From NCBI RefSeq assembly GCF_001189535.1, contig NZ_CP012070.1, forward strand, positions 1,984,001 to 2,048,000: a stretch of 64,000 nucleotides of DNA, given 5' to 3'. Position 1 is the first letter of the stretch; every line of letters starts with the position of its first letter. Source of the stretch: Arsenicicoccus sp. oral taxon 190 (lineage in GTDB: Bacteria; Actinomycetota; Actinomycetes; Actinomycetales; Dermatophilaceae). A program made the position numbers and the translations under genes. Positions 16,339 through 26,983 of this stretch are shown here, one piece after another. The notes below the pieces were generated by a model. That model was given only the letters and a program-made list of their open reading frames with translations. It did not search any database and was not told the origin of the DNA.

Positions 16339-16878
16339 GTGCCCCACCCACCCTGCGACGTCCGGCCGCGTCGCGACGCCGACGTCCCCGAGCTCGCGCG
16401 GCTGCTGCTGGAGCAGCAGCCCACGTCCGGCTATCCCTACCGCAACCCGTTGCCCTTCCCGCCCGAGGATTTCGTCCGCCGCGGCGGGGAGCTGGCGTCC
16501 TTCGTCGCCGAGCGCGACGGCGAGCTGCTCGGCCACGTCGCGGTCACCCGCGCGCGGGAGCCGGAGCCCGGCCCCGCCGGCGACGTCGAGCGAGCCTGGG
16601 AGCGGGGCCACGGCCGGCCGTGGCCCGAGCTCGCGGTGATCGGGTCCTTCTTCACCACGCTCGCGGCCCGGGGGACCGGGGCGGGGCGGGCGCTGCACGA
16701 CACGGCTGTCGCCGAGATCCGGAGGCAGGGCCTCCTGCCCTGCCTCGACGTGCTGCCCACCCACGAGCGGGCCTACGCCCTCTACCCCCGCCTCGGCTGG
16801 GTCGAGGTCGGGCGCGCCCGTCCGTCCTGGCTCGCGGCGCAGGCGCCGGACGAGGTCGCCATGGTCCTGCCTGCCTGA
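16339..16878 (+). CDS. GNAT family N-acetyltransferase
   Basis: The 179 residues fit a GNAT fold. VRPRRDADVPELARLL forms the first strand and helix, LGHVAVT the central strand, and FFTTLAARGTGAGRALHD resembles motif A (R/Q-x-x-G-x-G/A) for acetyl-CoA binding. The final strands contain RAYALYPRLGWVEVG. The substrate cannot be inferred. Translation starts at GTG 16339, four bases after the RDD stop, which indicates a two-gene operon. Confidence 0.8.
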   Translation: MPHPPCDVRPRRDADVPELARLLLEQQPTSGYPYRNPLPFPPEDFVRRGGELASFVAERDGELLGHVAVTRAREPEPGPAGDVERAWERGHGRPWPELAVIGSFFTTLAARGTGAGRALHDTAVAEIRRQGLLPCLDVLPTHERAYALYPRLGWVEVGRARPSWLAAQAPDEVAMVLPA

Positions 16879-16942
16879 GCCCCGGGCCGCCGGCGGTGTC
16901 CCGCAGCGGTCCCCGCCCGTATGGCGAACCCGGACCCGCTCG

Positions 16943-17533
16943 TCAGGGCAGGCGTGGTGCCCCGACCAGCTCGACCCCGGCCGCCCGCAGCTCGTCCAGG
17001 GCCGCCGCCGTGGTCTCCGCGGCGACACCGGCCGTCAGCGACAGCAGCACGCGCGTGGCGAAACCGGCCCGCGCCGCGTCCAGCGCGGTCGCCCGCACGC
17101 AGTGGTCGGTCGCGATGCCCACGCAGTCCACCGCGTCGACGGAGCGCCCGCGCAGCCAGGAGGCCAACGACTCGCCGTCGTCGGACACGCCCTCGAAGCC
17201 CGAGTAGGCCGCCGCGGACCGCCCCTTGCGGAAGACCTCGTCGACCTGGCCCATCGCGGGCGCCAGGTCGGGGTGGAAGTCGGCGCCCTCGGACCCGGCG
17301 GCGCAGTGGACCGGCCAGGTGTCCACGTAGTCGGGCGTGGCCGACCAGTGGCTCCCCGGGTCGCCGTGCCAGTCGGCGGTGGCGACGATCTCGGCATACG
17401 TGTCGCCGTGGGTGGTCACCAGCTCGGCGACGTCCGCGGCGACGGCGGACCCGCCGGCGACGGCCAGCGACCCGCCCTCGCAGAAGTCCCGCTGGACGTC
17501 CACGACGACGAGGGCGCGACGCTCGCCGGTCAT
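16943..17533 (-). CDS. pncA: nicotinamidase
   Basis: The 196-residue isochorismatase-fold hydrolase converts nicotinamide to nicotinate in NAD salvage. The catalytic triad is visible: Asp12 (VVDVQRDF), Lys103 (FRKGRS) and Cys145 (ATDHCVRAT). The metal site fits ADWH (Asp54, His56) and His62. The ATG overlaps the pncB TGA as ATGA, so the two consecutive salvage enzymes are translationally coupled. Confidence 0.95.
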   Translation of the reverse strand: MTGERRALVVVDVQRDFCEGGSLAVAGGSAVAADVAELVTTHGDTYAEIVATADWHGDPGSHWSATPDYVDTWPVHCAAGSEGADFHPDLAPAMGQVDEVFRKGRSAAAYSGFEGVSDDGESLASWLRGRSVDAVDCVGIATDHCVRATALDAARAGFATRVLLSLTAGVAAETTAAALDELRAAGVELVGAPRLP

Positions 17534-18840
17534 CGCTCGTCGTCCTGGTAGGAGGTGGGGATCGCCGGCTCGCCCCGGGACAGCCGCCGCGCGCGGGCGG
17601 GCAGCTCGGCGACGGACGCCTCGTGCCGCGCCCGGGCGGCCTCCAGCGACAGGTCGCCGACGATCTCGCCGCCGCGCACCAGCTGGACCAGCAGCTCGCG
17701 GTCGTTGTCGTCGCCCTCGGGGCGCTCGCCGATGCCGATCACCTCGGCCTCGGCGGCGCCGCGCTCGTCGAGGCGGCGCAGGGCGTACTTGCGGCCGCCG
17801 ACCGAGGTCTTGGACGTCGACGCCTTGGCCACCGACACCCACTGCCCGTCGTCGTCCTTGCGGGCGACGAGCTTGTAGACGAGCCCGGCGGTCGGCGCGC
17901 CGGACCCGGTGACCAGCGACGTCCCGACGCCGTAGCCGTCGACGGGGGCGGCGGCGAGCGCGGCGATGGCGTACTCGTCCAGGTCCGAGGTCACGGTGAT
18001 GCGGGTCGAGGTGGCACCGAGCTCGTCGAGCTGCTGGCGCACCTCGCGGGCCTGGGCGACGAGGTCGCCGGAGTCGAGGCGCACGCCCCCGAGCCGGGGC
18101 CCGGCCAGGCGCACCGCTTCCGCCACCGCGGCCCGCACGTCGTAGGTGTCGACCAGCAGCGTGGTGTCCGTCCCGAGCGACGCCAGCTGCGCCTCGAACG
18201 CCGCCGACTCCGAGTCGTGCAGCAGCGTGAAGGAGTGGGCGCTGGTCCCGGCCGTCGGCACGCCGTAGCGCCGCCCGGCCTCCAGGTTGGAGGTCTTGCC
18301 GAAGCCGACGATGTAGGCCGCACGGGCCGCCGCCACCGCCGCCTCCTCGTGGGTGCGCCGCGAGCCCATCTCGATGAGCGGGCGCTCCTCGGCGGCGGTG
18401 ACCATGCGCGATCCGGCACCGGCGATGGCGCTGTCGTGGTTGAGGATCGACAGGATCAGCGTCTCGAGGATGCACGCCTCGGCGAAGGTGCCCTCGACGA
18501 TCAGCAGCGGCGACCCCGGGAAGTAGACCTCGCCCTCCGCGTATCCCCAGACGTCGCCCGTGAACCGGTAGTCGGCCAGGTAGCCCAGGGTGGCGTCGTC
18601 CACGACGTGGTGGGTGCGCAGGAAGTCCAGCGTGGCCTCGCCGAAGCGGAAGTCGCGGATCGCCTCGACCACGCGGCCGGTCCCCGCGACCACGCCGTAG
18701 CGGCGACCGTCGGGCAGCCGCCGCGCGAACACCTCGAAGACGCAGTCGCGGTGGGCGGCGCCGCTGCGCAGCGCAGCCTGCAGCATCGTCAGCTCGTAGT
18801 GATCGGTGAGGAGGGCCGTGCTGGCCACGTCGCTAGTCAC
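17530..18840 (-). CDS. pncB: nicotinate phosphoribosyltransferase
   Basis: The 436-residue enzyme makes nicotinate mononucleotide from nicotinate and PRPP. Diagnostic parts are TDHYELTMLQA at the N-terminus, GSRRTHEEAAVAAARAAYIVGFGKTSN (about 165-190), the catalytic HSFTLLHDSE region and RLDSGDL, followed by GVGTSLVT for phosphate binding. An upstream GTG at 18849 is in frame, but it overlaps the -10 element TAGAGT. The GTG at 18840 lies seven bases after that element and is the better, leaderless start. The product feeds NAD synthesis together with the downstream pncA. Confidence 0.94.
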   Translation of the reverse strand: MTSDVASTALLTDHYELTMLQAALRSGAAHRDCVFEVFARRLPDGRRYGVVAGTGRVVEAIRDFRFGEATLDFLRTHHVVDDATLGYLADYRFTGDVWGYAEGEVYFPGSPLLIVEGTFAEACILETLILSILNHDSAIAGAGSRMVTAAEERPLIEMGSRRTHEEAAVAAARAAYIVGFGKTSNLEAGRRYGVPTAGTSAHSFTLLHDSESAAFEAQLASLGTDTTLLVDTYDVRAAVAEAVRLAGPRLGGVRLDSGDLVAQAREVRQQLDELGATSTRITVTSDLDEYAIAALAAAPVDGYGVGTSLVTGSGAPTAGLVYKLVARKDDDGQWVSVAKASTSKTSVGGRKYALRRLDERGAAEAEVIGIGERPEGDDNDRELLVQLVRGGEIVGDLSLEAARARHEASVAELPARARRLSRGEPAIPTSYQDDER

Positions 18841-18847
18841 GAGGGGC

Positions 18848-18853
18848 ACTCTA
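18848..18853 (-). promoter_or_regulatory. -10 element of a leaderless promoter (pncB-pncA)
   Basis: On the minus strand TAGAGT is followed by GCCCCTC and GTG 18840. This spacing decides between the two in-frame GTG candidates. Confidence 0.6.
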
Positions 18854-18929
18854 GCCGCCGGTCCGCACGGGCGCGGGCGAGCGGGCGAGCGGCCGGACCC
18901 CAGCAGAGCGCGAGGCCGTATGCCGGGAG

Positions 18930-18968
18930 AGGCCGTATGCCGGGAACGGTGTCACCGGCATACGGCCT
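18930..18968. terminator. hairpin terminator after the subtilase gene
   Basis: A perfect 14-bp stem AGGCCGTATGCCGG (18930-18943) with its inverse (18955-18968) lies 33 bases beyond the subtilase stop. A third copy of GAGGCCGTATGCCGGGA begins at 18912. The stem is made of the GTATGCC word that is over-represented in the window. Confidence 0.75.
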
Positions 18969-19001
18969 CGCAGGGTGGGCGCGGCGCGCGCTAGGGGTGG
19001 G

Positions 19002-20843
<1,842 letters not shown>

Positions 20844-20938
20844 GATTCTTCATCCGTATGCCGCGCCCTGCCGCGCCCTTCACCCGAGGCTGGCCGCCGC
20901 GACGCGGTCCTGGGGTGGCGGCCCGCCGACGCACCGCC

Positions 20939-20971
20939 TACCGTTCGGTGCACGTGTGACCCCGATCACCG
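20939..20971 (+). promoter_or_regulatory. promoter with CRP/GlxR-like operator ahead of the aldehyde dehydrogenase
   Basis: A -10-like TACCGT (20939-20944) is followed by GTGTGA-N6-TCACCG (20954-20971), one mismatch from the inverted repeat TGTGA-N6-TCACA bound by CRP/GlxR proteins. The operator would cover the early transcribed region, a position usual for repression. Confidence 0.5.
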
Positions 20972-21013
20972 TGGCCCGCCAGGGCCGCGCCCACCACCGT
21001 CGATGGGAGTGCC

Positions 21014-22537
<1,524 letters not shown>

Positions 22538-22540
22538 GCC

Positions 22541-22999
22541 ATGAGCGAGCACCAGCCTGCGGAGCCGGTCACCCCCGAGGTGTGCCCGGCTCCGCAGGAC
22601 CGCTCGTATGCCGAGCTCCCGCAGCCCGGCCCCTCCCGGGTCGGGCTGACCGAGGCTGCGGCGGACCTGCTGCGTCGCCTCGTGGACCGCCACGGGCCCG
22701 TCATGTTCCACCAGTCCGGCGGCTGCTGCGACGGGTCGGCGCCGATGTGCTACCCCCAGGGCGAGTTCCTGACGGGAGACGCCGACGTGCTGCTGGGACG
22801 GCTCGAGGCGGCCGGGCTCCCCGGCATACCGGTCTGGATCTCGCGGGCGCAGCACGCGGCGTGGGCGCACACCCACCTGACCATCGACGCGGTGCCCGGG
22901 AGAGGTGCGGGCTTCTCGCTGGAGGCCCCGGAGGGGTTGCGCTTCCTGACGCGCTCGCGGCTGCTGACCGAGCAGGAGCGGGCGACGCCGTTGCCCTGA
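22541..22999 (+). CDS. DUF779 domain protein
   Basis: The 152-residue Cys-containing protein carries the DUF779 core: MFHQSGGCCDGSAPMCYPQGEF (about 56-77), then WAHTHLTIDAVPGRGAGFSLEAPEGLRFLTRSRLLT. The clustered CC and MC residues suggest a metal or redox site. DUF779 genes sit next to aldehyde dehydrogenases in many bacteria, as here with a 3-base gap, so a helper role in aldehyde oxidation is likely but unproven. Confidence 0.85.
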   Translation: MSEHQPAEPVTPEVCPAPQDRSYAELPQPGPSRVGLTEAAADLLRRLVDRHGPVMFHQSGGCCDGSAPMCYPQGEFLTGDADVLLGRLEAAGLPGIPVWISRAQHAAWAHTHLTIDAVPGRGAGFSLEAPEGLRFLTRSRLLTEQERATPLP

Positions 23000-23008
23000 C
23001 GCGCTCGA

Positions 23009-23014
23009 TAGAGT
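23009..23014 (+). promoter_or_regulatory. -10 element of a leaderless promoter (clpS)
   Basis: TAGAGT ends seven bases before ATG 23022, so transcription probably starts at the start codon. It selects this ATG over the in-frame ATG at 23013. Confidence 0.6.
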
Positions 23015-23021
23015 GGCTGGC

Positions 23022-23312
23022 ATGTCCGTCGCACCCGTGGAGCTGGACCAGCCGCAGTCCGACGCGCTGGTCAGCCTGGACGTGCCCTGGGTGACCCTCG
23101 TCTGGAACGACCCGGTCAACCTCATGTCCTACGTGACCTACGTCTTCCAGGAGTACTTCGGCTACGACCAGGCCAAGGCCGAGCGGCTGATGATGGACGT
23201 CCACGTCAAGGGGCGCGCCGCCGTCAGCAAAGGCAGCCGCGACGAGATGGAGCGCGACACCGAGGCGCTGCAGGGCTACGGCCTGTGGGCGACCTACCAG
23301 AAGGACGAGTAG
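23022..23312 (+). CDS. clpS: ClpS adaptor of the Clp protease
   Basis: The 96-residue adaptor delivers N-degron substrates to the ClpA/C unfoldase. The core matches: WVTLVWNDPVNLMSYVTYVFQEYFGYD with the Asn-Asp-Pro of the N-end pocket, and later MMDVHVKGRAAVSKGSRDEMERDTEALQGYGLWATY. The length is normal. The next gene, DUF2017, starts directly after the stop, as in many actinobacteria. Confidence 0.95.
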   Translation: MSVAPVELDQPQSDALVSLDVPWVTLVWNDPVNLMSYVTYVFQEYFGYDQAKAERLMMDVHVKGRAAVSKGSRDEMERDTEALQGYGLWATYQKDE

Positions 23313-23900
23313 ATGGCGCAGGCCTTCCGGCGGCACGGCGACGCGGTCGTCGGTCACCTCGACGAGGACGAGCGGGACCTGGTCGCGAGCCTGCTGACGC
23401 AGGTGGCGGGCCTCATCCGGGGCATGGGCCCGGAGATGCCGGAGGTCACCGGCGACCCGCTGGCCGACGCGATGGCGGGCCTCGGCCAGGCGCCGCGGCA
23501 GCAGGTCGACCCGGCGGTGCGGCGGCTCTTCCCGGACGCCCGCCGCGACGAGGGGGAGCAGGCGCAGGCCGAGGGCGCGGAGTTCCGGCGGCTCACCGAG
23601 ATGGGGCTGCGGCAGCGCAAGGTGGCCACCCTCGAGGCGGCCGCGGGCCTGCTGCAGCACGCGACCGACCCGCAGGTCGTCACCCTCACCACCACCCAGG
23701 CCGGGCAGCTGACGGTAGCGCTCACCGACGTGCGGCTCGTGCTGGGGGAGCGGCTCGGGCTGCGCACCGACGAGGACGCCGACGCCCTGGAGGACCTCGT
23801 CGAGGCGTACGGCGAGGACCACCCCACCGTGCAGACCGCCGCGCTCTACGACTTCCTGACCTGGTTGCAGGAGACCCTCGCGTCGACCCTGGTCCGCTGA
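23313..23900 (+). CDS. DUF2017 domain protein
   Basis: This 195-residue, mostly helical protein begins immediately after clpS and is its usual actinobacterial partner. It has an N-terminal helix pair (LDEDERDLVASLLTQVAGLI), a middle region with a Asp/Arg-rich loop, and a C-terminal ALYDFLTWLQETLAS. Function is unknown. The operon position suggests a link with ClpS-dependent proteolysis. In related genomes murI and the MBL gene often follow. Here about 4.7 kb of transport and cell-wall genes lie between. Confidence 0.85.
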   Translation: MAQAFRRHGDAVVGHLDEDERDLVASLLTQVAGLIRGMGPEMPEVTGDPLADAMAGLGQAPRQQVDPAVRRLFPDARRDEGEQAQAEGAEFRRLTEMGLRQRKVATLEAAAGLLQHATDPQVVTLTTTQAGQLTVALTDVRLVLGERLGLRTDEDADALEDLVEAYGEDHPTVQTAALYDFLTWLQETLASTLVR

Positions 23901-24030
23901 GGAGCGGCTGAGTGCGGCAGCTGAGCGCGTCGGCTGAGCGGAGGGGCTGAGCGCGGCAGCTGAGCGGAGCGGCCCGGTCCACGTCACGATTCGGCCGCAG
24001 GGGTGGCAGCCTGGGCGGCAGTCGTTGTCC

Positions 24031-24044
24031 TGCATGACCATGCA
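24031..24044 (+). promoter_or_regulatory. palindrome upstream of the amino-acid transporter
   Basis: TGCAT-GACC-ATGCA is a perfect 5-bp inverted repeat 40 bases before the binding-protein start. TTGTCC at 24025-24030 could be a -35 box. The region further up (23905-23970) holds irregular repeats of a GGCTGAGCG word with no other feature. Confidence 0.35.
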
Positions 24045-24083
24045 TGGCAAGGTTCACTCACCGGACATCCCAGGAGGTCAGCC

Positions 24084-25010
24084 GTGCCCATCCGCCCCAG
24101 CCGCCCCACCGTCGTCGCCACCGCGCTCGCCGTCACCGCAGCCCTGTCCCTCGCCGCCTGCGGCTCGGACTCGCTCGACTCCGGTGGCAGCAAGACCTCC
24201 GGCGGGGGCGGGTCCGCCTCCGCCGCGCCCAGCCAGACCGCCGACCAGGCCCTGGCCGCCAAGGTGCCGGCCAAGATCAAGTCGGCGGGCGTGCTCAAGG
24301 TCGGCTCGGACGCGTCCTACGCGCCCAACGAGTTCACCGGCGAGGACGGCAAGACCGTCACCGGCATGGACGTCGACCTCTTCACCGCCGCCGCGCAGAA
24401 GCTCGGCCTCAAGGCGGAGTTCCAGAACGCCGAGTTCCCCTCGATCATCCTCGGCGTCACCTCCGGCAAGTTCGACGTCGGCGTCTCGTCCTTCACCATC
24501 AACGACGACCGCAAGAAGAAGGTCAACATGGTGCAGTACTTCAACGCCGGCACCCTGTGGGCGGTGAAGAAGGGCAACCCCAAGCAGGTCGACCCGGCCA
24601 AGGCGTGCGGGCTCAAGGTCGGTGTCCAGAAGGGCACCGTCCAGATCGACGACCTCACCGCCCGCTCCAAGAAGTGCACCGACGGCGGCCAGCCCGCCAT
24701 CACCCAGGTCGTCGAGACCGAGCAGTCCAAGGTCACCGCCGACCTGGTCTCGGGCAAGGTCGACGCGATGGCCGCCGACTCGCCCGTCACCAACTACGCC
24801 GTCAAGCAGACCGGCGGCCAGCTGGAGAAGATCGGGGAGATGTACGACTCCGCCCCCTACGGCATCGTCGTGCCGAAGGACCAGCAGGACTTCGCCAAGG
24901 CGATCGGTGAGGCCTTCGCGTCGCTCGAGAAGTCCGGGGACTACAAGAAGATCCTCGAGAAGTGGAACAACACCGACGGCGCCGTCACCGAGTTCCCGGT
25001 CAACCCCTGA
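24084..25010 (+). CDS. amino-acid ABC transporter substrate-binding lipoprotein
   Basis: The 308-residue lipoprotein has a lipobox LAAC (Cys26) and a Gly/Ser-rich tether. It then follows the SBP family 3 fold: LKVGSDASYAPNEF at the first strand, TGMDVDLFTAAAQKLGLK, VGVSSFTINDDRKK, and the second lobe VGVQKGTVQID. Family 3 proteins bind polar or basic amino acids. The specific ligand cannot be read here. The start is GTG 24084 with a strong AGGAGG seven bases upstream. The permease and ATPase follow on, forming a complete three-gene importer. Confidence 0.92.
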   Translation: MPIRPSRPTVVATALAVTAALSLAACGSDSLDSGGSKTSGGGGSASAAPSQTADQALAAKVPAKIKSAGVLKVGSDASYAPNEFTGEDGKTVTGMDVDLFTAAAQKLGLKAEFQNAEFPSIILGVTSGKFDVGVSSFTINDDRKKKVNMVQYFNAGTLWAVKKGNPKQVDPAKACGLKVGVQKGTVQIDDLTARSKKCTDGGQPAITQVVETEQSKVTADLVSGKVDAMAADSPVTNYAVKQTGGQLEKIGEMYDSAPYGIVVPKDQQDFAKAIGEAFASLEKSGDYKKILEKWNNTDGAVTEFPVNP

Positions 25011-25012
25011 CC

Positions 25013-25987
25013 ATGGCTGAGTCGGTCACGCAGCAGCACCCCGACCGCGACGACCGGCCGGGCGCCATCGACGCCCGGCCGGTGCGCCACCCCTGGCGGT
25101 GGGTCGCGGTCGCCGTCATCGCGGTCATCTTCGCCATGATGATCAGCTCGTTCCTCACCAACCCCCGGTGGGACCTCGGCTACATGCTCCGGGTGATGAA
25201 CTACAAGCCGGTCCTCAACGGCCTGCTCATGGGCACCATCCTCGGCACCATCGGGGCGATGATCCTCGGCGTCACCCTGGGTGTCGTCCTCGCGGTCATG
25301 CGACTGTCCAGCAACCCGGTGCTGACCTTCACGGCGGCGCTCTACACGTGGTTCTTCCGCTCGATCCCGCGGCTGGTGCTCCTGGTCATGCTGGGCACGG
25401 GCATCGGCTACCTCTACCCCAACCTGTCGCTCGGCGTGCCCTTCGGGGAGCAGCTGGCCAAGCTGCTCGGGCTGGGGACGGACCTGACGGTCGCCCACAT
25501 CGACATCAACGCCTTCTCGTCCACGCTCTGGGCCGGTGTGATCGGCCTCGGCCTGTCCGAGGCCGCCTACATGGCCGAGATCGCGCGCGCCGGGATCCTC
25601 TCCGTCGACCAGGGTCAGACCGAGGCCGCGCAGGCCCTGGGCATGCCCGCCGGCACGACCATGCGTCGCGTGGTGCTGCCGCAGGCGATGCGGGTGATCG
25701 TGCCGCCCACCGGCAACGAGACCCTCGCGATGGTCAAGGACACCTCGCTGCTGTCGGCCGTGCCGATCAGCGCCGAGCTGTTCTACCAGACCCAGGTCAT
25801 CGGCCAGCGGACCCTGCAGATCATGCCGACGATGATGGCGGCCGTGTGCTGGTACCTCGTCGTCTGCTCGATCCTCATGGTCGGCCAGCTCTACCTGGAG
25901 CGCTACTTCGGTCGGGGCTTCGGCACCCGCTCCAGCAAGAAGGACCAGCAGGTCAAGCGCCTGCTGGGGACCACGGGGAGCCACTGA
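25013..25987 (+). CDS. amino-acid ABC transporter permease
   Basis: The 324-residue HisMQ/GlnP-type permease has a hydrophilic N-terminus, one segment near 35-55 and five further membrane helices. The EAA loop is visible in SVDQGQTEAAQALGMPAGTTMRRVVLPQAMRVIVPPTGNE, which couples to the ATPase, and the His/Glu/Gln permease family motif FFRSIPRLVLLV lies earlier. It transports the amino acid delivered by the upstream lipoprotein, two bases away. The stop overlaps the next ATG (TGATG). Confidence 0.92.
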   Translation: MAESVTQQHPDRDDRPGAIDARPVRHPWRWVAVAVIAVIFAMMISSFLTNPRWDLGYMLRVMNYKPVLNGLLMGTILGTIGAMILGVTLGVVLAVMRLSSNPVLTFTAALYTWFFRSIPRLVLLVMLGTGIGYLYPNLSLGVPFGEQLAKLLGLGTDLTVAHIDINAFSSTLWAGVIGLGLSEAAYMAEIARAGILSVDQGQTEAAQALGMPAGTTMRRVVLPQAMRVIVPPTGNETLAMVKDTSLLSAVPISAELFYQTQVIGQRTLQIMPTMMAAVCWYLVVCSILMVGQLYLERYFGRGFGTRSSKKDQQVKRLLGTTGSH

Positions 25988-26850
25988 TGAGCAGTCGTAT
26001 GCCGGAGCCCGCCGCCACCGGGCCTGACGGCGGCGCGCGAGACGGCGCTGCGCGAGACGGCGGGCGGGGCGGCATACCGCTCGTGCACGCGGTCAACGTG
26101 CACAAGGCGTTCCACGGCAACGAGGTGCTCAAGGGCGTCGACATGGACGTCCGCGAGGGGCAGGTCGTGTGCCTGCTGGGCCCGTCGGGGTCCGGCAAGA
26201 CGACCTTCCTGCGCTGCATCAACCAGCTGGAGTCGATCGACGGCGGCCGGATCTGGGTCGATGGGGAGCTCATGGGCTACCGGCAGGTCGGCGACCGGCT
26301 GCACCACCTGACCGACAAGCAGGTCGCGGCGCAGCGGCGCGAGATCGGGATGGTCTTCCAGCGGTTCAACCTCTTCCCGCACATGACGGTGCTGGACAAC
26401 GTCATCGAGGCCCCGGTCCAGGTCAAGCGGGAGAAGAAGGCGGCGGCCAAGGAGCGCGCGCTGCACCTGCTCGACCGGGTGGGGCTGGCCGACAAGGCCG
26501 CGGCCTACCCCGGTCAGCTGTCCGGCGGTCAGCAGCAGCGGGTCGCGATCGCGCGGGCGCTGGCGATGCAGCCCAAGCTGATGCTCTTCGACGAGCCGAC
26601 CTCGGCGCTGGACCCCGAGCTGGTGGGGGAGGTGCTGCAGGTGATGCGGGAGCTGGCCGCCACGGGCATGACGATGATCGTCGTCACGCACGAGATGGCC
26701 TTCGCCCGGGACGTCGCCGACCACATCGTCTTCATGGACGCCGGCGTGGTCGTCGAGCAGGGCCCGCCGCGGGAGGTCATCGGCAACCCGCAGCACGAGC
26801 GGACCCAGGCCTTCCTGTCCCGGATGCGGGCGGACGCGCACGACTCCTGA
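25987..26850 (+). CDS. amino-acid ABC transporter ATP-binding protein
   Basis: The 287-residue ATPase of the polar amino-acid importer has an N-terminal extension of about 30 low-complexity residues, Walker A GPSGSGKTT, Q-loop MVFQRFNLFPHMTVLDNV, signature LSGGQQQRVAIARAL, Walker B MLFDEPTSALDP and switch His in VVTHEMAFA. The insertion HLTDKQVAAQRREIG is usual for GlnQ-like ATPases. Its start overlaps the permease stop, so the operon is 24084-26850. Confidence 0.93.
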   Translation: MSSRMPEPAATGPDGGARDGAARDGGRGGIPLVHAVNVHKAFHGNEVLKGVDMDVREGQVVCLLGPSGSGKTTFLRCINQLESIDGGRIWVDGELMGYRQVGDRLHHLTDKQVAAQRREIGMVFQRFNLFPHMTVLDNVIEAPVQVKREKKAAAKERALHLLDRVGLADKAAAYPGQLSGGQQQRVAIARALAMQPKLMLFDEPTSALDPELVGEVLQVMRELAATGMTMIVVTHEMAFARDVADHIVFMDAGVVVEQGPPREVIGNPQHERTQAFLSRMRADAHDS

Positions 26851-26915
26851 CCTGCGGCGACGCGCCGGACCGGTGAGTAGGACATCCGGGTGAAAACACA
26901 CCTCGACACACCTTG

Positions 26916-26933
26916 AGTAACCAATTCGTTACT
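26916..26933 (+). promoter_or_regulatory. palindromic operator before the CHAP protein
   Basis: AGTAAC-CAATTC-GTTACT (26916-26933) is a perfect 6-bp inverted repeat, 50 bases before the start, in a locally A+T-rich stretch. Its GTAAC half-site resembles those described for MtrA, which controls cell-wall hydrolases in actinobacteria, but MtrA sites are direct repeats, so the assignment is uncertain. Confidence 0.45.
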
Positions 26934-26983
26934 TAGGGTGTGCGAGCCTGCATCCTCGCGGGCCCTGCCCGAGAGGTATCACC

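Noticed and set aside
16952..17551. forward frames opposite pncA
   Set aside because: The minus-strand frame has the Asp-Lys-Cys triad of nicotinamidase and is coupled with pncB.
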